Assembly: GCF_029392015.1 (NCBI RefSeq)
Contig: NZ_CP113925.1
Coordinates: forward strand, 434,001 to 498,000
DNA: 64,000 nt
Reading direction: 5' to 3'
Source: Bifidobacterium sp. ESL0728
Lineage (GTDB): Bacteria; Actinomycetota; Actinomycetes; Actinomycetales; Bifidobacteriaceae
Shown: positions 8,384 through 16,988 of the stretch, piece by piece
Position numbering within the stretch: position 1 is the stretch's first letter
Layout: every line of letters begins with the position of its first letter
The notes under the pieces: model-generated
Told to the model about the DNA's origin: nothing
What the model saw: the letters and a program-made list of their open reading frames with translations, nothing else
Databases searched by the model: none
Translations under genes and position numbers: made by a program

Positions 8384-9853
8384 ATGAGCAGTGAAGTGAA
8401 AATCATCAAGAACTTCGTCGGCGGGCAATGGGTGCAGAGCTCATCGACGGATATGCTCGATGTCTACAATCCCTCGACCGGTGAGGTCATCGCCAAGGTG
8501 CCGCTGAGTACCCGGGCCGAACTCGACGCGGCGGTCGACAACGCGGCCGAAGCCTTCAAGACCTGGAGCAAAACCTCGGTCACCAAGCGGGCCCGCATCC
8601 TTTTCCGCCTTGAGCAGTTGCTTGAGCAGCATCAGGACGAGCTGGCCGACATCATCACGTTGGAGAACGGCAAGAACCACGCCGAGGCGCTGGGCGAGGT
8701 CGGGCGCGGCATCGAGAACGTGATGCACGCCGCCAGCATCCCGAACCTTCTGATGGGCGACAGCCTCTCCACGGTCGCCACGGATGTGGAGGTCACCAAT
8801 TATCGCTATCCGATAGGCGTGTGCGGCGGAATCTGCCCGTTCAACTTCCCGATGATGGTGCCGTTCTGGATGTTCCCCATGGCCATCGCCTGCGGCAACA
8901 CCATGGTTCTGAAGCCTTCCGAGAAGACCCCGAACCTGATCGGCAAGGTCGTCGAGCTCACCGTCGAAGCGGGCGTGCCTGCCGGCGTGCTCAACATCGT
9001 GCAGGGAAGCAAGGACGTGGTCAATGGCCTTCTGGAGAACCCGACTGTCAAGGCGATTTCGTTCGTCGGCTCCGAGCCCGTGGGTCGTTACGTCTACAAG
9101 ACCGGAACTAGCAACATGAAGCGGGTGCAGGCCCTGACCGGAGCCAAGAACCACAGCATCGTGCTCGCCGACGCGGACATCGACGACGCGGTGGAGAAAA
9201 CCATCGGCGGCGGCTTCGGTTCCGCCGGCGAGCGTTGCATGGCAGGTTCGGTCATTGTGGTTCAGGATTCCGTGGCGGACGAGTTCGTCAGCAAGTTCGT
9301 CAACGCGGCCTCGCAGCTTTCGATGGGCAACACCTGCGAGGACGATTACTTCATGGGCCCGGTCATCCGCAAGGAAGCCCAGCAGCGCACGTTCAACTAC
9401 ATCGATGCCGGCGTCAAGGCCGGTGCCAAGCTTCTGCTCGATGGCCGCAAAAACCTGCCAAGCGAAGGCTATTTCGTCGGACCCACGATTTTCGACGGCG
9501 TCACCACTGACATGTCGATCTGGACCGACGAGATCTTCGCCCCGGTCGTCGATATCATCAGGGTCAAGGACTTGCCGGAAGCCGTGAGCGTGGCCAACAG
9601 CAGCAAACTGGCGAACGGCGCATGCCTGTTCACCAACAGCGCCGACGCCATCCGTTACTTCCGCGAGAACATCGACGCAGGTATGCTCGGCGTCAATCTC
9701 GGCGTCCCCGCACCCGTCGCCTTCTATGCCTTCTCCGGATGGAAGAATTCGTTCTACGGCGATCTGCACGCCAACGGTAAGGATTCCGTGGAGTTCTACA
9801 CTCACCGCAAGGTGGTCACTGCGCAATACAAGCAGGGCAGGTTCCAACGCTGA
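8384..9853 (+). CDS. mmsA: CoA-acylating (methylmalonate-)semialdehyde dehydrogenase
   Basis: A 489-residue aldehyde dehydrogenase of the MmsA/IolA type, which oxidises malonate or methylmalonate semialdehyde to acetyl- or propionyl-CoA with NAD and CoA. Recognisable parts are the N-terminal [13 protein letters not shown], the family-specific [12 protein letters not shown], the NAD-binding KPSEKTP, and the catalytic Cys285 in GERCMAGS. The C-terminal [16 protein letters not shown] is also typical. The start was placed at 8384 because AAAGGAG (8370-8376) gives 7-nt spacing; the frame is open upstream to 8315. No other inositol or valine catabolism genes are visible nearby, so the physiological substrate is uncertain. 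Confidence 0.88.
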   Translation: MSSEVKIIKNFVGGQWVQSSSTDMLDVYNPSTGEVIAKVPLSTRAELDAAVDNAAEAFKTWSKTSVTKRARILFRLEQLLEQHQDELADIITLENGKNHAEALGEVGRGIENVMHAASIPNLLMGDSLSTVATDVEVTNYRYPIGVCGGICPFNFPMMVPFWMFPMAIACGNTMVLKPSEKTPNLIGKVVELTVEAGVPAGVLNIVQGSKDVVNGLLENPTVKAISFVGSEPVGRYVYKTGTSNMKRVQALTGAKNHSIVLADADIDDAVEKTIGGGFGSAGERCMAGSVIVVQDSVADEFVSKFVNAASQLSMGNTCEDDYFMGPVIRKEAQQRTFNYIDAGVKAGAKLLLDGRKNLPSEGYFVGPTIFDGVTTDMSIWTDEIFAPVVDIIRVKDLPEAVSVANSSKLANGACLFTNSADAIRYFRENIDAGMLGVNLGVPAPVAFYAFSGWKNSFYGDLHANGKDSVEFYTHRKVVTAQYKQGRFQR

Positions 9854-9895
9854 ACGCAGTTGTGTCGATTGATTCCAATCCACAGTAGGTTTCTC

Positions 9896-9929
9896 AATGG
9901 CCTCGTGATCTATGCCACGAGGCCATTTT
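9896..9929 (+). terminator. Intrinsic terminator of mmsA
   Basis: A 12-bp stem AATGGCCTCGTG/CACGAGGCCATT followed by TT. The same hairpin could act weakly on the other strand. Confidence 0.8.
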
Positions 9930-10076
9930 GCGCGCCGGGCTGCACTTCGCTGCAGTGGCTATGTGCTTCTTCCTCACTGACTGTACTTTCGGCTTTGTAT
10001 GGCCCTTCCGCTCGTCAGTCGAATACACTATCGTAGTAGTGAGGTGTGTCTCGAGTTTGTTGGAGGGTGAGTGACG

Positions 10077-11300
10077 ATGTCTGAAAACTCCGAAATTCCC
10101 GCAGTGGATGATGCGACGGCGCGACAGCTGCCCAAGCGTATCGTTATTCCGGAGATTCGTGGTGAAATGGTGCATTTGCGCCCCGCCACCCTCGACGATA
10201 TTCCCAAGCTCGATCAACTTGAGGTTTATTTCAACGCTTCCGGCGACACCGGCAAAGACAAGCAGTCCGAGCGCGCCGTCGTACAGGCTTGGGTCAAGCG
10301 TTCCGTGGCCTGGGTCAACGGCATCGCCGCCTCCGATTCGGGAGTAGGCGACCCAGAGGCCCGTCGCACGATGGCCTGGGCGATTTTGACGGACGCCGAC
10401 CACGATATCGACGGCAAGATCGATGCCGGTGCCACCGACAACGTCATCGGCATGATTTTCCTGATCGATATCGACGCATGGGCACGTTCCGCCCGAATTC
10501 AGGTGATGCTCGGCAAGGATTACCGCGGCCGCGGCTATTCCCGCGACGCGATGCCACGTGTGATGACCTATGGTTTCGCCGCCCCGCCGGTCGGCCTTGG
10601 CATGCACCGAATCTGGGTGGCCGTGCCGGAGAAGAGCTCGCGTACGCTTTCCGTGTATCAATCTCTTGGCTTCATTAAATCCGGCACCTCGCGTGATTCG
10701 CTGTGGGACGCCTCCATTGGCAAGTATCAGGATTTGATAGTTCTTGATACTCTTGCCGATGAATACGATCCGATTCGTTCGCTTGACGCCTTCGGCATGC
10801 ATGTCATCGAAGGCAACCCCGGTGTCAAGGAAGCCATGGCCGCGCGGGAACATTCCATCGAAATCAAGCAGCACAAAGCCAGAAAAGACAAGTCCGATGT
10901 GGCCGGTGCCGATGCCAGTTGCGGCGAAACCGAAAGAAACGAATCCTCTCGTCCCGCTACCGGGCTGGGCAATGACCGAGAGCCCGAACGCGATGGTCAA
11001 AACGGTGGAAAAGACACCGTGAATCGATCCGTTCGCAACGCCGATTCAAAGGGCGACGAGGCTAGGGATAAAACCCGTTCGCAAGATTTCTCTTCGCCAT
11101 CTTCAAAGAGTGAAGCGCGACATAATGCCCACAAGCGCAATGCCGACGATGATTCCGAAACGTCATGGCCTTATTCGGCCACGCAAAGCAAGAAATCGAA
11201 AAAGGCGTGGTGGCGTAATCTTGGCCATAACGGCCAGAACAATGGCGACGCCGACCGCAAGACGGCTTCAACCGATAAATCAGGGGGTAGCGACAGGTGA
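10077..11300 (+). CDS. GNAT-family N-acetyltransferase with disordered C-terminal tail
   Basis: A 407-residue protein. Residues about 20-225 form a GNAT fold: an N-terminal RGEMVHLRPATLDDIPKLDQLE, an acetyl-CoA pyrophosphate loop-like KDYRGRGYSRDAM, and the strand/helix HRIWVAVPEKSSRTLSVYQSLGFI. The remaining 180 residues are charged and repetitive (Lys, Asp, Asn, Ser) with no visible fold. The acceptor is unknown. ATG 10077 lies 9 nt from a GGAGGG site; GTG 10071 is possible but too close. The stop overlaps the next gene by 4 bp, indicating coupling. Confidence 0.85.
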   Translation: MSENSEIPAVDDATARQLPKRIVIPEIRGEMVHLRPATLDDIPKLDQLEVYFNASGDTGKDKQSERAVVQAWVKRSVAWVNGIAASDSGVGDPEARRTMAWAILTDADHDIDGKIDAGATDNVIGMIFLIDIDAWARSARIQVMLGKDYRGRGYSRDAMPRVMTYGFAAPPVGLGMHRIWVAVPEKSSRTLSVYQSLGFIKSGTSRDSLWDASIGKYQDLIVLDTLADEYDPIRSLDAFGMHVIEGNPGVKEAMAAREHSIEIKQHKARKDKSDVAGADASCGETERNESSRPATGLGNDREPERDGQNGGKDTVNRSVRNADSKGDEARDKTRSQDFSSPSSKSEARHNAHKRNADDDSETSWPYSATQSKKSKKAWWRNLGHNGQNNGDADRKTASTDKSGGSDR

Positions 11301-11611
11301 GCGCTGAAGATCTCGACGATTACGAGATGAACGCCGAACTGGCGCTCTACAAGGAGTACCGCGACGTCATCAAGCTCTTCACCTACGTCGTGGAGACGGA
11401 ACGACGCTTCTACCTGGCCAACAAGGTCGATTTCAACGTACGCTCCGCCGGGCAGGATGTCTATTTCGACGTGCAGCTCACCGACGCGTGGGTCTGGGAC
11501 GTGTATCGTTCCTCGCGGTTTGTCAAGAACGTGAGGATTGTTACGTTTAAGGATGTCAACGTAGAGGAAGTGCAGAAGTCCGACATCGATATTCCTGATT
11601 CTTTGGCTTAG
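11297..11611 (+). CDS. DUF2469 family protein
   Basis: A 104-residue protein that matches the small actinobacterial DUF2469 family (MSAEDLDDYEMNAELALYKEY, then VVETERRFYLANKVDFNVR). No biochemical function is known to me for this family; it is usually conserved and short. It starts at GTG 11297, overlapping the GNAT stop (GTGA), with a CAGGGGG ribosome site at 11281-11287. It is cotranscribed with the acetyltransferase. Confidence 0.85.
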   Translation: MSAEDLDDYEMNAELALYKEYRDVIKLFTYVVETERRFYLANKVDFNVRSAGQDVYFDVQLTDAWVWDVYRSSRFVKNVRIVTFKDVNVEEVQKSDIDIPDSLA

Positions 11612-11635
11612 AAACAGTTACAACTGACGGTCTGG

Positions 11636-11811
11636 GAGGCAGAGACATACATTGCTCGACACGCTCCGGGCTGAGCCGTTAAGCGAAAAGCCCAGTGGGC
11701 TTTTCGTAGGCGAAGTGAGCGCGATGTATCGAGCGCGAAGGCAAAATTTCTAATTTTGCACAGGCCGAGTCTTTACGGTCAAACAACGCATATATTTCTC
11801 CCCGCCACCTC
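11636..11811 (+). repeat. Structured dispersed repeat, copy C
   Basis: Core at 11678-11763. Hairpin I pairs CGAAAAGCCC with GGGCTTTTCG around an AGT loop; hairpin II pairs GCAAAATT with AATTTTGC around TCT. Flanks on both sides still align with copy D as far as a degenerate terminal repeat (GGCAGAGACATACATTGCTCG on the left; CGCATATATTTCTCCCC on the right). The linker has one inserted T relative to the other copies. Confidence 0.8.
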
Positions 11812-11929
11812 AGCCGGAGAATCAAGTAGGAGACGACTGAATCGATGTCGAAGTTCTGAGGGCACTTTTAAGCGAATAAAAAAAGACTCTTATTGGTTAA
11901 AAACCCTTTATTAACAGTTGATTGTTGAA
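11812..11929. other. Spacer between the two inverted repeat elements
   Basis: About 118 bp, AT-rich towards the right, with no plausible reading frame or clear promoter. It separates copies C and D, which point in opposite directions. Confidence 0.5.
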
Positions 11930-12102
11930 GATGGAGGGGAAGATATGCTTTGCTCGGGCGTAAGACACAGCCTGTGCAGAATTGGAAATTCTGCCTTCGC
12001 GCTCGTACATCGCGCTCACTGAACCTACGAAAAGCCCACAGGGCTTTTCGCTTAACGGTTCAGCCAGGAGCGTCCCGAGCGAAGTATATCTTCCCCTCCA
12101 TC
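11930..12102 (-). mobile_element. MITE-like element carrying repeat copy D
   Basis: A 173-bp unit bounded by imperfect terminal inverted repeats of about 31 bp (left 11930-11960, right 12071-12102; shared core GATGGAGGGGAAGATAT and GCTCGGG). Inside is the structured repeat in reverse orientation: hairpin I CGAAAAGCCC/GGGCTTTTCG and hairpin II GCAGAATT/AATTCTGC. No transposase is encoded, so movement would need one elsewhere. I could not identify a target-site duplication. Confidence 0.7.
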
Positions 12103-12265
12103 GTGAGTTAGTTTTCCAAAGTGATTTAATTTCCAGCGAACTTGGAGAATGTTCGTGTATGTTATATGGGATTGATTGGTCTGGTTTGCGCTTTCGTGTA
12201 GGCTGGTTCTGACTTGTGTAATGGGGCGTATCGGCTTCAAGGTATGTATTTTTCGGGAGGCAGTT

Positions 12266-13948
12266 GTGGCTGAGGATGCGGATAAAAAGTCTGTAGTGAT
12301 TATCGGGGGCGGTCCTGCGGGTCTCACGGCGGCTTGGGAGCTCTTGAAGGACGGCGGCGCCGAAAAGTATGATGTGACCGTTTTGGAGGCCACGCGCGAG
12401 TTCGGCGGCATCAGCCGTACCGTCAAGCACAACGGCAATCGCATGGATATCGGCGGGCATCGGTTCTTCTCGAAGGACGACCGCGTGATGGACTGGTGGA
12501 AGAACATCATGCCGCTGCAGGGCGCCCCGTCTTATGACGACAAGAAGCTCGGCCGCCACCATGACCTTGAGCCCGGCGGCCCGGATCCGGAGAAGACGGA
12601 TGTGGTGATGCTCAAGCGCCATCGCGTCTCTCGTATTTTCTGGAACCGGCATTTCCTGGACTATCCGATTTCCCTTTCCCCGGGCCTGTTCAAGGCGCTG
12701 GGCCTGAAGCTGACGTTGAAGGCCGGGTTCAGCTATTTGTGGAGCATGATCCACAAGCTGCCCGAAGACAATCTCGAGAATTTCTATATCAACCGTTTCG
12801 GCCGTCAGCTCTACTCGATGTTCTTCGAAGGCTACACCACCAAGGTGTGGGGCCGTACCCCCGCCGAGATTTCCGCGGATTGGGGCGCACAGCGTGTGCG
12901 TGGCCTGAGCGTCATTTCCGTGCTGAAGAACGCCATCCAAAAGATGATGCCGAAGAAGCGGGATTCCAAGGATGTGGAGACCTCGCTGATTGAGGAGTTC
13001 TGGTACCCGAAGCTCGGCCCGGGCCAGCTCTGGGAAATCGTCGAGGGCCAGGTCATCGACGGCGGCGGCAAGGTTTTGACCGACGCGAACGTTGTCGAGC
13101 TGCGCCAGAAGGACGACGGCAGCATTTTGAGCGTGGTCTACGAGGATGCCGACGGCAAGCGCGTCGAGCTTGCGGCCGACGACTTTATCTCCTCGATGCC
13201 GGTCAAGGATCTGGTCAATGCCATCGATCGTGCGGCCAAGGAAGACGAGGCCGGTAAGGATTCCGATTCCAAGGGCAACGCAGGTAAGGCTCCTTCCAAG
13301 GAAGTCGCCACGACCTCGGAAGACGTACCCGCTGACATGAAGCGCATCGCCAACGGGCTGCCGTACCGAGACTTCGTCACCGTCGGTCTGCTGGTCAAGC
13401 ATCTAAGGCTCAAGAACACCACCGACATGAAGACGCTCGGTAACCCGCCCATCGTGCCGGACTGCTGGATCTACGTGCAGGACCCGGGCTACAAGGTCGG
13501 TCGTATCCAGATCTTCAACAACTGGAGCCCGTATATGGTCAAGAATGTGGACGACACCGTCTGGATTGGCCTCGAGTACTTCTGCGAGGAAGGCGACGAC
13601 TTCTGGAATATGAGCGACGAGGAAGCCACCACGTTCGCCATCAAGGAGCTGACCCGCATGCGCGTGATCAACGGTCCCGAGGACGTCCTGGATTCCCACC
13701 GCGAGCACGTCAAGAAGGCGTACCCCGCTTACTTCGACACCTACGACGAGATGCCGCAGCTGATCGATTATCTCGATTCCTTTGGCAATTTGTATTGCGT
13801 CGGCCGCAACGGCCAGCATCGCTACAACAACCAGGACCATTCCATGGCCAGTGCGATGGAGGCTGTGGGCAATATCAAGTCCGGTCGCGCCGACAAGAAG
13901 AACGTCTGGTCGGTCAACACCGAAAAGTCCTACCATGAGGAGAAGTAA
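12266..13948 (+). CDS. FAD-dependent oxidoreductase, amine oxidase / UDP-galactopyranose mutase-like
   Basis: A 560-residue flavoprotein. The N-terminal dinucleotide motif is [13 protein letters not shown] (residues 14 onward), followed by [12 protein letters not shown], resembling NAD(P)/FAD oxidoreductases and mutases that act on nucleotide sugars or polyprenols. A C-terminal FAD-contacting stretch reads [18 protein letters not shown]. Residues about 320-355 are a low-complexity Lys/Asp/Ser/Ala insertion. GTG 12266 has a GGGAGG site 5 nt upstream; the frame is open to 12176 but that part has no family resemblance. It is monocistronic, with a terminator after it. The precise reaction cannot be decided. 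Confidence 0.8.
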   Translation: MAEDADKKSVVIIGGGPAGLTAAWELLKDGGAEKYDVTVLEATREFGGISRTVKHNGNRMDIGGHRFFSKDDRVMDWWKNIMPLQGAPSYDDKKLGRHHDLEPGGPDPEKTDVVMLKRHRVSRIFWNRHFLDYPISLSPGLFKALGLKLTLKAGFSYLWSMIHKLPEDNLENFYINRFGRQLYSMFFEGYTTKVWGRTPAEISADWGAQRVRGLSVISVLKNAIQKMMPKKRDSKDVETSLIEEFWYPKLGPGQLWEIVEGQVIDGGGKVLTDANVVELRQKDDGSILSVVYEDADGKRVELAADDFISSMPVKDLVNAIDRAAKEDEAGKDSDSKGNAGKAPSKEVATTSEDVPADMKRIANGLPYRDFVTVGLLVKHLRLKNTTDMKTLGNPPIVPDCWIYVQDPGYKVGRIQIFNNWSPYMVKNVDDTVWIGLEYFCEEGDDFWNMSDEEATTFAIKELTRMRVINGPEDVLDSHREHVKKAYPAYFDTYDEMPQLIDYLDSFGNLYCVGRNGQHRYNNQDHSMASAMEAVGNIKSGRADKKNVWSVNTEKSYHEEK

Positions 13949-13972
13949 CCGATAACTGGTTTTACCTTGCTT

Positions 13973-14002
13973 AAGGCGAATGTTCCAAACGGGACGTTCG
14001 CC
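13973..14002 (+). terminator. Intrinsic terminator after FAD oxidoreductase
   Basis: The stem AAGGCGAATGTTCC/GGGACGTTCGCCTTTT with an AAAC loop runs into TTTTGTGTTTT. The remaining sequence up to rho (to 14189) holds an AAGGAAAGG ribosome site at 14171 and nothing else seen. Confidence 0.85.
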
Positions 14003-14189
14003 TTTTGTGTTTTCCGACACGCGCTTGCCTTGAGCGTAGCGAAGGTCGCACATCGGTTGTACGCTAAAGGAAAGTTCGAAAACCACATGTTGGTATCGAA
14101 CATTCATACGCGGTTTATAAAATATACCGCATCTTTTTCATTAAGCTTCCGGGCAATGCCGTAGGAAGTCAAGGAAAGGCAACATTATC

Positions 14190-16247
14190 GTGGCAACTAG
14201 CCAGAATATTGAGGATATGAAGCTGCCTGAGCTGAAGACGCTCGCCAAGCAGATGGGGCTTCGCGGTACGTCAACGATGCGTAAGCCGGAATTGCTCGCC
14301 ACCCTTCAAGCCGCAAGAACAGGCGGCGAGGCGCCCAGCGGCGTCACGGTTCGTGCCCCCAAGGCCGCGCCTAAAACCGCTGAAAAGAAGAGCGTCGATA
14401 ACGATACATCCAAAGTCGCGCAGAAGCAGGCTCCTGCTTCCAAACCTGCCGACGAACCGTCAAGCCGAGAAAGCAAGGAATCCGTTCCTGCCCGCAAATC
14501 CGGAAACGCTATGTCGGGCAACGCCGAAAAACGCGAGAAGGCACCGGTCAGGGCCATTCGGCATTCCTCGATTGATGTGAATGCAAAACGTTCGCAAAAG
14601 CAGGAAAACCAGGAAGAACGTGCGTCGCAAGAGCCCAGGCTTTTTGACAATGAAGAACCTCTGCACCGTCGTAACCGGTCATTCGTCGCGCACCGTCGCG
14701 GTGAACGTGAAATGGAAGAGGGCAACGAGGAACGCCCCCGCCGCCGCAACTATCGCGCCGAGCAGCAGTCCCGTCACGATACCGCTTCCAACGAGGTTCG
14801 CGATTTGGACGATATTCTCGCGACGCTGCCTGTTGTCGGCAATGACGAGGGAAACGCCAACGACGTCAAAGAGGAAGAGCCCCGTCGTGAGTTCGTCCGC
14901 CACACCCGTCGCAACGATCGCTACAACCGCGAGGATCGCGGAAACGAGCGGCACCAGCGCAGGATGCGCGGGCGCGATCGCAACAACAATTATGACTATA
15001 AGGATCGCAACGATCGCAATGATCGTATGGAACGCGCCGACCGTTACAGCAACAACGACGGTATGAACGAAGAGGACGCGCGCGACCGTCGCGGCAATGA
15101 TTCCAAGGAAGGGCTGGTTCCCGTCGCAGGTATCGTCGACGTGCTCGATTCCTATGCGTTCATCCGCACTTCCGGCTATCTGCCGGGGCCGAACGACGTC
15201 TACGTTTCCATGGGTCAGATTCGCAAGTACGGCTTGCGCAAGGGCGACGGCGTGCAGGGCTTCATCCGTGAGCCTCGCGAAGGCGAACGTCGCAACCAGC
15301 GTCAGAAGTTCGTGCCGCTGCAATCCATCGAGACCATCAACGGCATGAGTGTCGAGGACGCTGCCAACCGTGCGCAGTTCTCCAAGCTCACCCCGCTGTA
15401 TCCGCAGGAGCGCTTGAAGCAGGAGACCACGCCGAACAAGATTATGGGCAGGCTCATCGACCTCGTCGCTCCTATCGGCAAGGGCCAGCGCGGTCTGATC
15501 GTCTCTCCGCCGAAGGCCGGCAAGACCATTACTCTACAGAATATCGCCAACTCGATCGCGGTCAACAACCCTGAGGTGCACCTGATGGTGGTGCTTGTGG
15601 ATGAACGCCCCGAGGAAGTCACCGACATGGAACGCACCGTGCAGGGCGAGGTCATCTCCTCGACCTTCGACCGCCCCGCCTCCGACCACACCACCGTCGC
15701 CGAACTCGCTATCGAACGTGCCAAGCGCCTGGTGGAACTCGGCCAGGACGTGGTGGTGCTGCTTGATTCCATGACCCGCCTCGCCCGTGCCTACAATATC
15801 GCCGCACCGGCTTCCGGCCGTGTGCTTTCCGGTGGTGTTGACGCGCAGGCGCTCTACCCGCCCAAGAAGTTCTTCGGCGCGGCCCGCAACATCGAAAACG
15901 GCGGATCGCTGACCATCATTTCTTCGGCGCTGGTTGAGACCGGATCCAAGATGGACGAGGTCATCTTCGAGGAATTCAAGGGCACCGGCAACATGGAACT
16001 GCGCCTTTCGCGAGACCTGGCCAATAAGCGTCTCTTCCCGGCCATCGACATCAACGCCTCCGGCACCCGCCGCGAGGAGCTCATCACGCCGAAGGACGAG
16101 CTGGCGGTCATCTACAGCCTGCGTCGTCTGCTTGGCGGTATGGAGCCGGAGAAGGCCTATCAGACCATCGTGCCTAATCTGAAGAAGACGGCGACGAACC
16201 GCGACTTCCTCCAGGCGATCATCAAGCAGAACGCCAATAACATCTAG
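14190..16247 (+). CDS. rho: Transcription termination factor Rho
   Basis: A 685-residue hexameric RNA-dependent ATPase. The N-terminal Rho_N helix bundle ([29 protein letters not shown]) is followed by about 270 residues of Arg/Asn/Asp-rich low complexity (residues about 55-310). Next come the RNA-binding OB fold ([27 protein letters not shown]) and the RecA-like core with Walker A PPKAGKTI (about residue 440) and the [12 protein letters not shown]-loop region. Long Arg-rich insertions are known in actinobacterial Rho and raise RNA affinity. It starts at GTG 14190 after AAGGAAAGG, and a terminator follows. Confidence 0.97.
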   Translation: MATSQNIEDMKLPELKTLAKQMGLRGTSTMRKPELLATLQAARTGGEAPSGVTVRAPKAAPKTAEKKSVDNDTSKVAQKQAPASKPADEPSSRESKESVPARKSGNAMSGNAEKREKAPVRAIRHSSIDVNAKRSQKQENQEERASQEPRLFDNEEPLHRRNRSFVAHRRGEREMEEGNEERPRRRNYRAEQQSRHDTASNEVRDLDDILATLPVVGNDEGNANDVKEEEPRREFVRHTRRNDRYNREDRGNERHQRRMRGRDRNNNYDYKDRNDRNDRMERADRYSNNDGMNEEDARDRRGNDSKEGLVPVAGIVDVLDSYAFIRTSGYLPGPNDVYVSMGQIRKYGLRKGDGVQGFIREPREGERRNQRQKFVPLQSIETINGMSVEDAANRAQFSKLTPLYPQERLKQETTPNKIMGRLIDLVAPIGKGQRGLIVSPPKAGKTITLQNIANSIAVNNPEVHLMVVLVDERPEEVTDMERTVQGEVISSTFDRPASDHTTVAELAIERAKRLVELGQDVVVLLDSMTRLARAYNIAAPASGRVLSGGVDAQALYPPKKFFGAARNIENGGSLTIISSALVETGSKMDEVIFEEFKGTGNMELRLSRDLANKRLFPAIDINASGTRREELITPKDELAVIYSLRRLLGGMEPEKAYQTIVPNLKKTATNRDFLQAIIKQNANNI

Positions 16248-16269
16248 CTGTCATTCAATACATGTATAG

Positions 16270-16306
16270 CGGGGAATCCATCGCAGCGGTGGGTTCCCCG
16301 TTTTTG
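16270..16306 (+). terminator. Intrinsic terminator of rho
   Basis: The stem CGGGGAA/TTCCCCG has internal TCCA/TGGG pairing and is followed by a run of five Ts. Confidence 0.85.
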
Positions 16307-16319
16307 TTATTCGCTGTCG

Positions 16320-16460
16320 CGAGCCGTTGCATTTGCGACGCTTATCGAGGGCAAAGCGTCTCGTTTGCAAGATTGGATTGTGAATGAGACGCTGCTGAGT
16401 GGTTTTGCGTCTGATGTGCAAGAGTTACTTGCATTTGCGACGCGTTGGTGACATGTGGCG
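16320..16460. repeat. Scattered TTGCGACGC-type motifs upstream of chorismate mutase
   Basis: Related words occur in both orientations within 140 bp: GCATTTGCGACGC near 16328 and 16432, GCGTCTCGTTTGCA near 16358, TTTTGCGTCTGATGTGCA near 16402, and GCGTCGCAAAC near 16458. They may be regulator half-sites or an old duplication; no regulator is assigned. Confidence 0.5.
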
Positions 16461-16508
16461 TCGCAAACGCAATGAATAATGGTGGGGCTCTTGTCGTATG
16501 GTGAGTAC

Positions 16509-16985
16509 ATGACTGATTTTTGCGAGACCAACGACGCAACCGCGACGGACAATGCAGCTAGCACCGGCGACGCCGCAAATGCCGATGGCGCCAAAGACAC
16601 TTCAAAAACCGTCGGATGGCGTGACACCACCATCGACGATGCGCAGGAGCGAATCAACCCCGAGACTGCGCAGGCCGTTCAGCGCATCAAGCGGCTGCGT
16701 CAGTCCATCGACAACGTGGACACGGCCATCGTCTCCTTGCTTGCGGAACGCTTCAAATACACCGCCGAGGTCGGCGTCTTGAAAGCTCAGGCCGGGTTTG
16801 CACCGGAGGATCGGGAACGCGAAAACCGGCAGGCCAAGCGGCTCAAAGAGGTCGCCATCGATGCCGGGCTCGACCCAAGCATCGAGGAGAATTACCGTGA
16901 GTTTGTGGTCACCGAAGCCAAAAAGCGCCACCAGCGCATCGCCGAAGCCGGTGGCGACCCTGGTGTGCTCGATATTTACGCGTGA
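16509..16985 (+). CDS. Chorismate mutase (AroQ class)
   Basis: The C-terminal 100 residues form an all-helical AroQ chorismate mutase that converts chorismate to prephenate for Phe/Tyr synthesis. Key elements are RIKRLRQSIDNVDTAIVSLLAERFKYTAEVGVLKA (Arg on helix 1, Arg and Lys on helix 2) and the helix-3 end EENYREFVVTEAKKRHQ. The first 45 residues are acidic, Ala/Thr/Asp-rich and unstructured. The start is uncertain: ATG 16509 was chosen, but the frame is open to 16479 and no strong ribosome site is seen for either. It is a stand-alone gene convergent with the LacI-family gene, whose stop lies 3 bp away. Confidence 0.85.
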   Translation: MTDFCETNDATATDNAASTGDAANADGAKDTSKTVGWRDTTIDDAQERINPETAQAVQRIKRLRQSIDNVDTAIVSLLAERFKYTAEVGVLKAQAGFAPEDRERENRQAKRLKEVAIDAGLDPSIEENYREFVVTEAKKRHQRIAEAGGDPGVLDIYA

Positions 16986-16988
16986 GCA

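Noticed and set aside
11897..13402. Minus-strand open frame covering the FAD gene and the MITE-like element
   Set aside because: Most of it is antisense to the flavoprotein gene. Its end reads through the mobile repeat (VSAMYEREG), which explains the apparent shared peptide between repeat copies.
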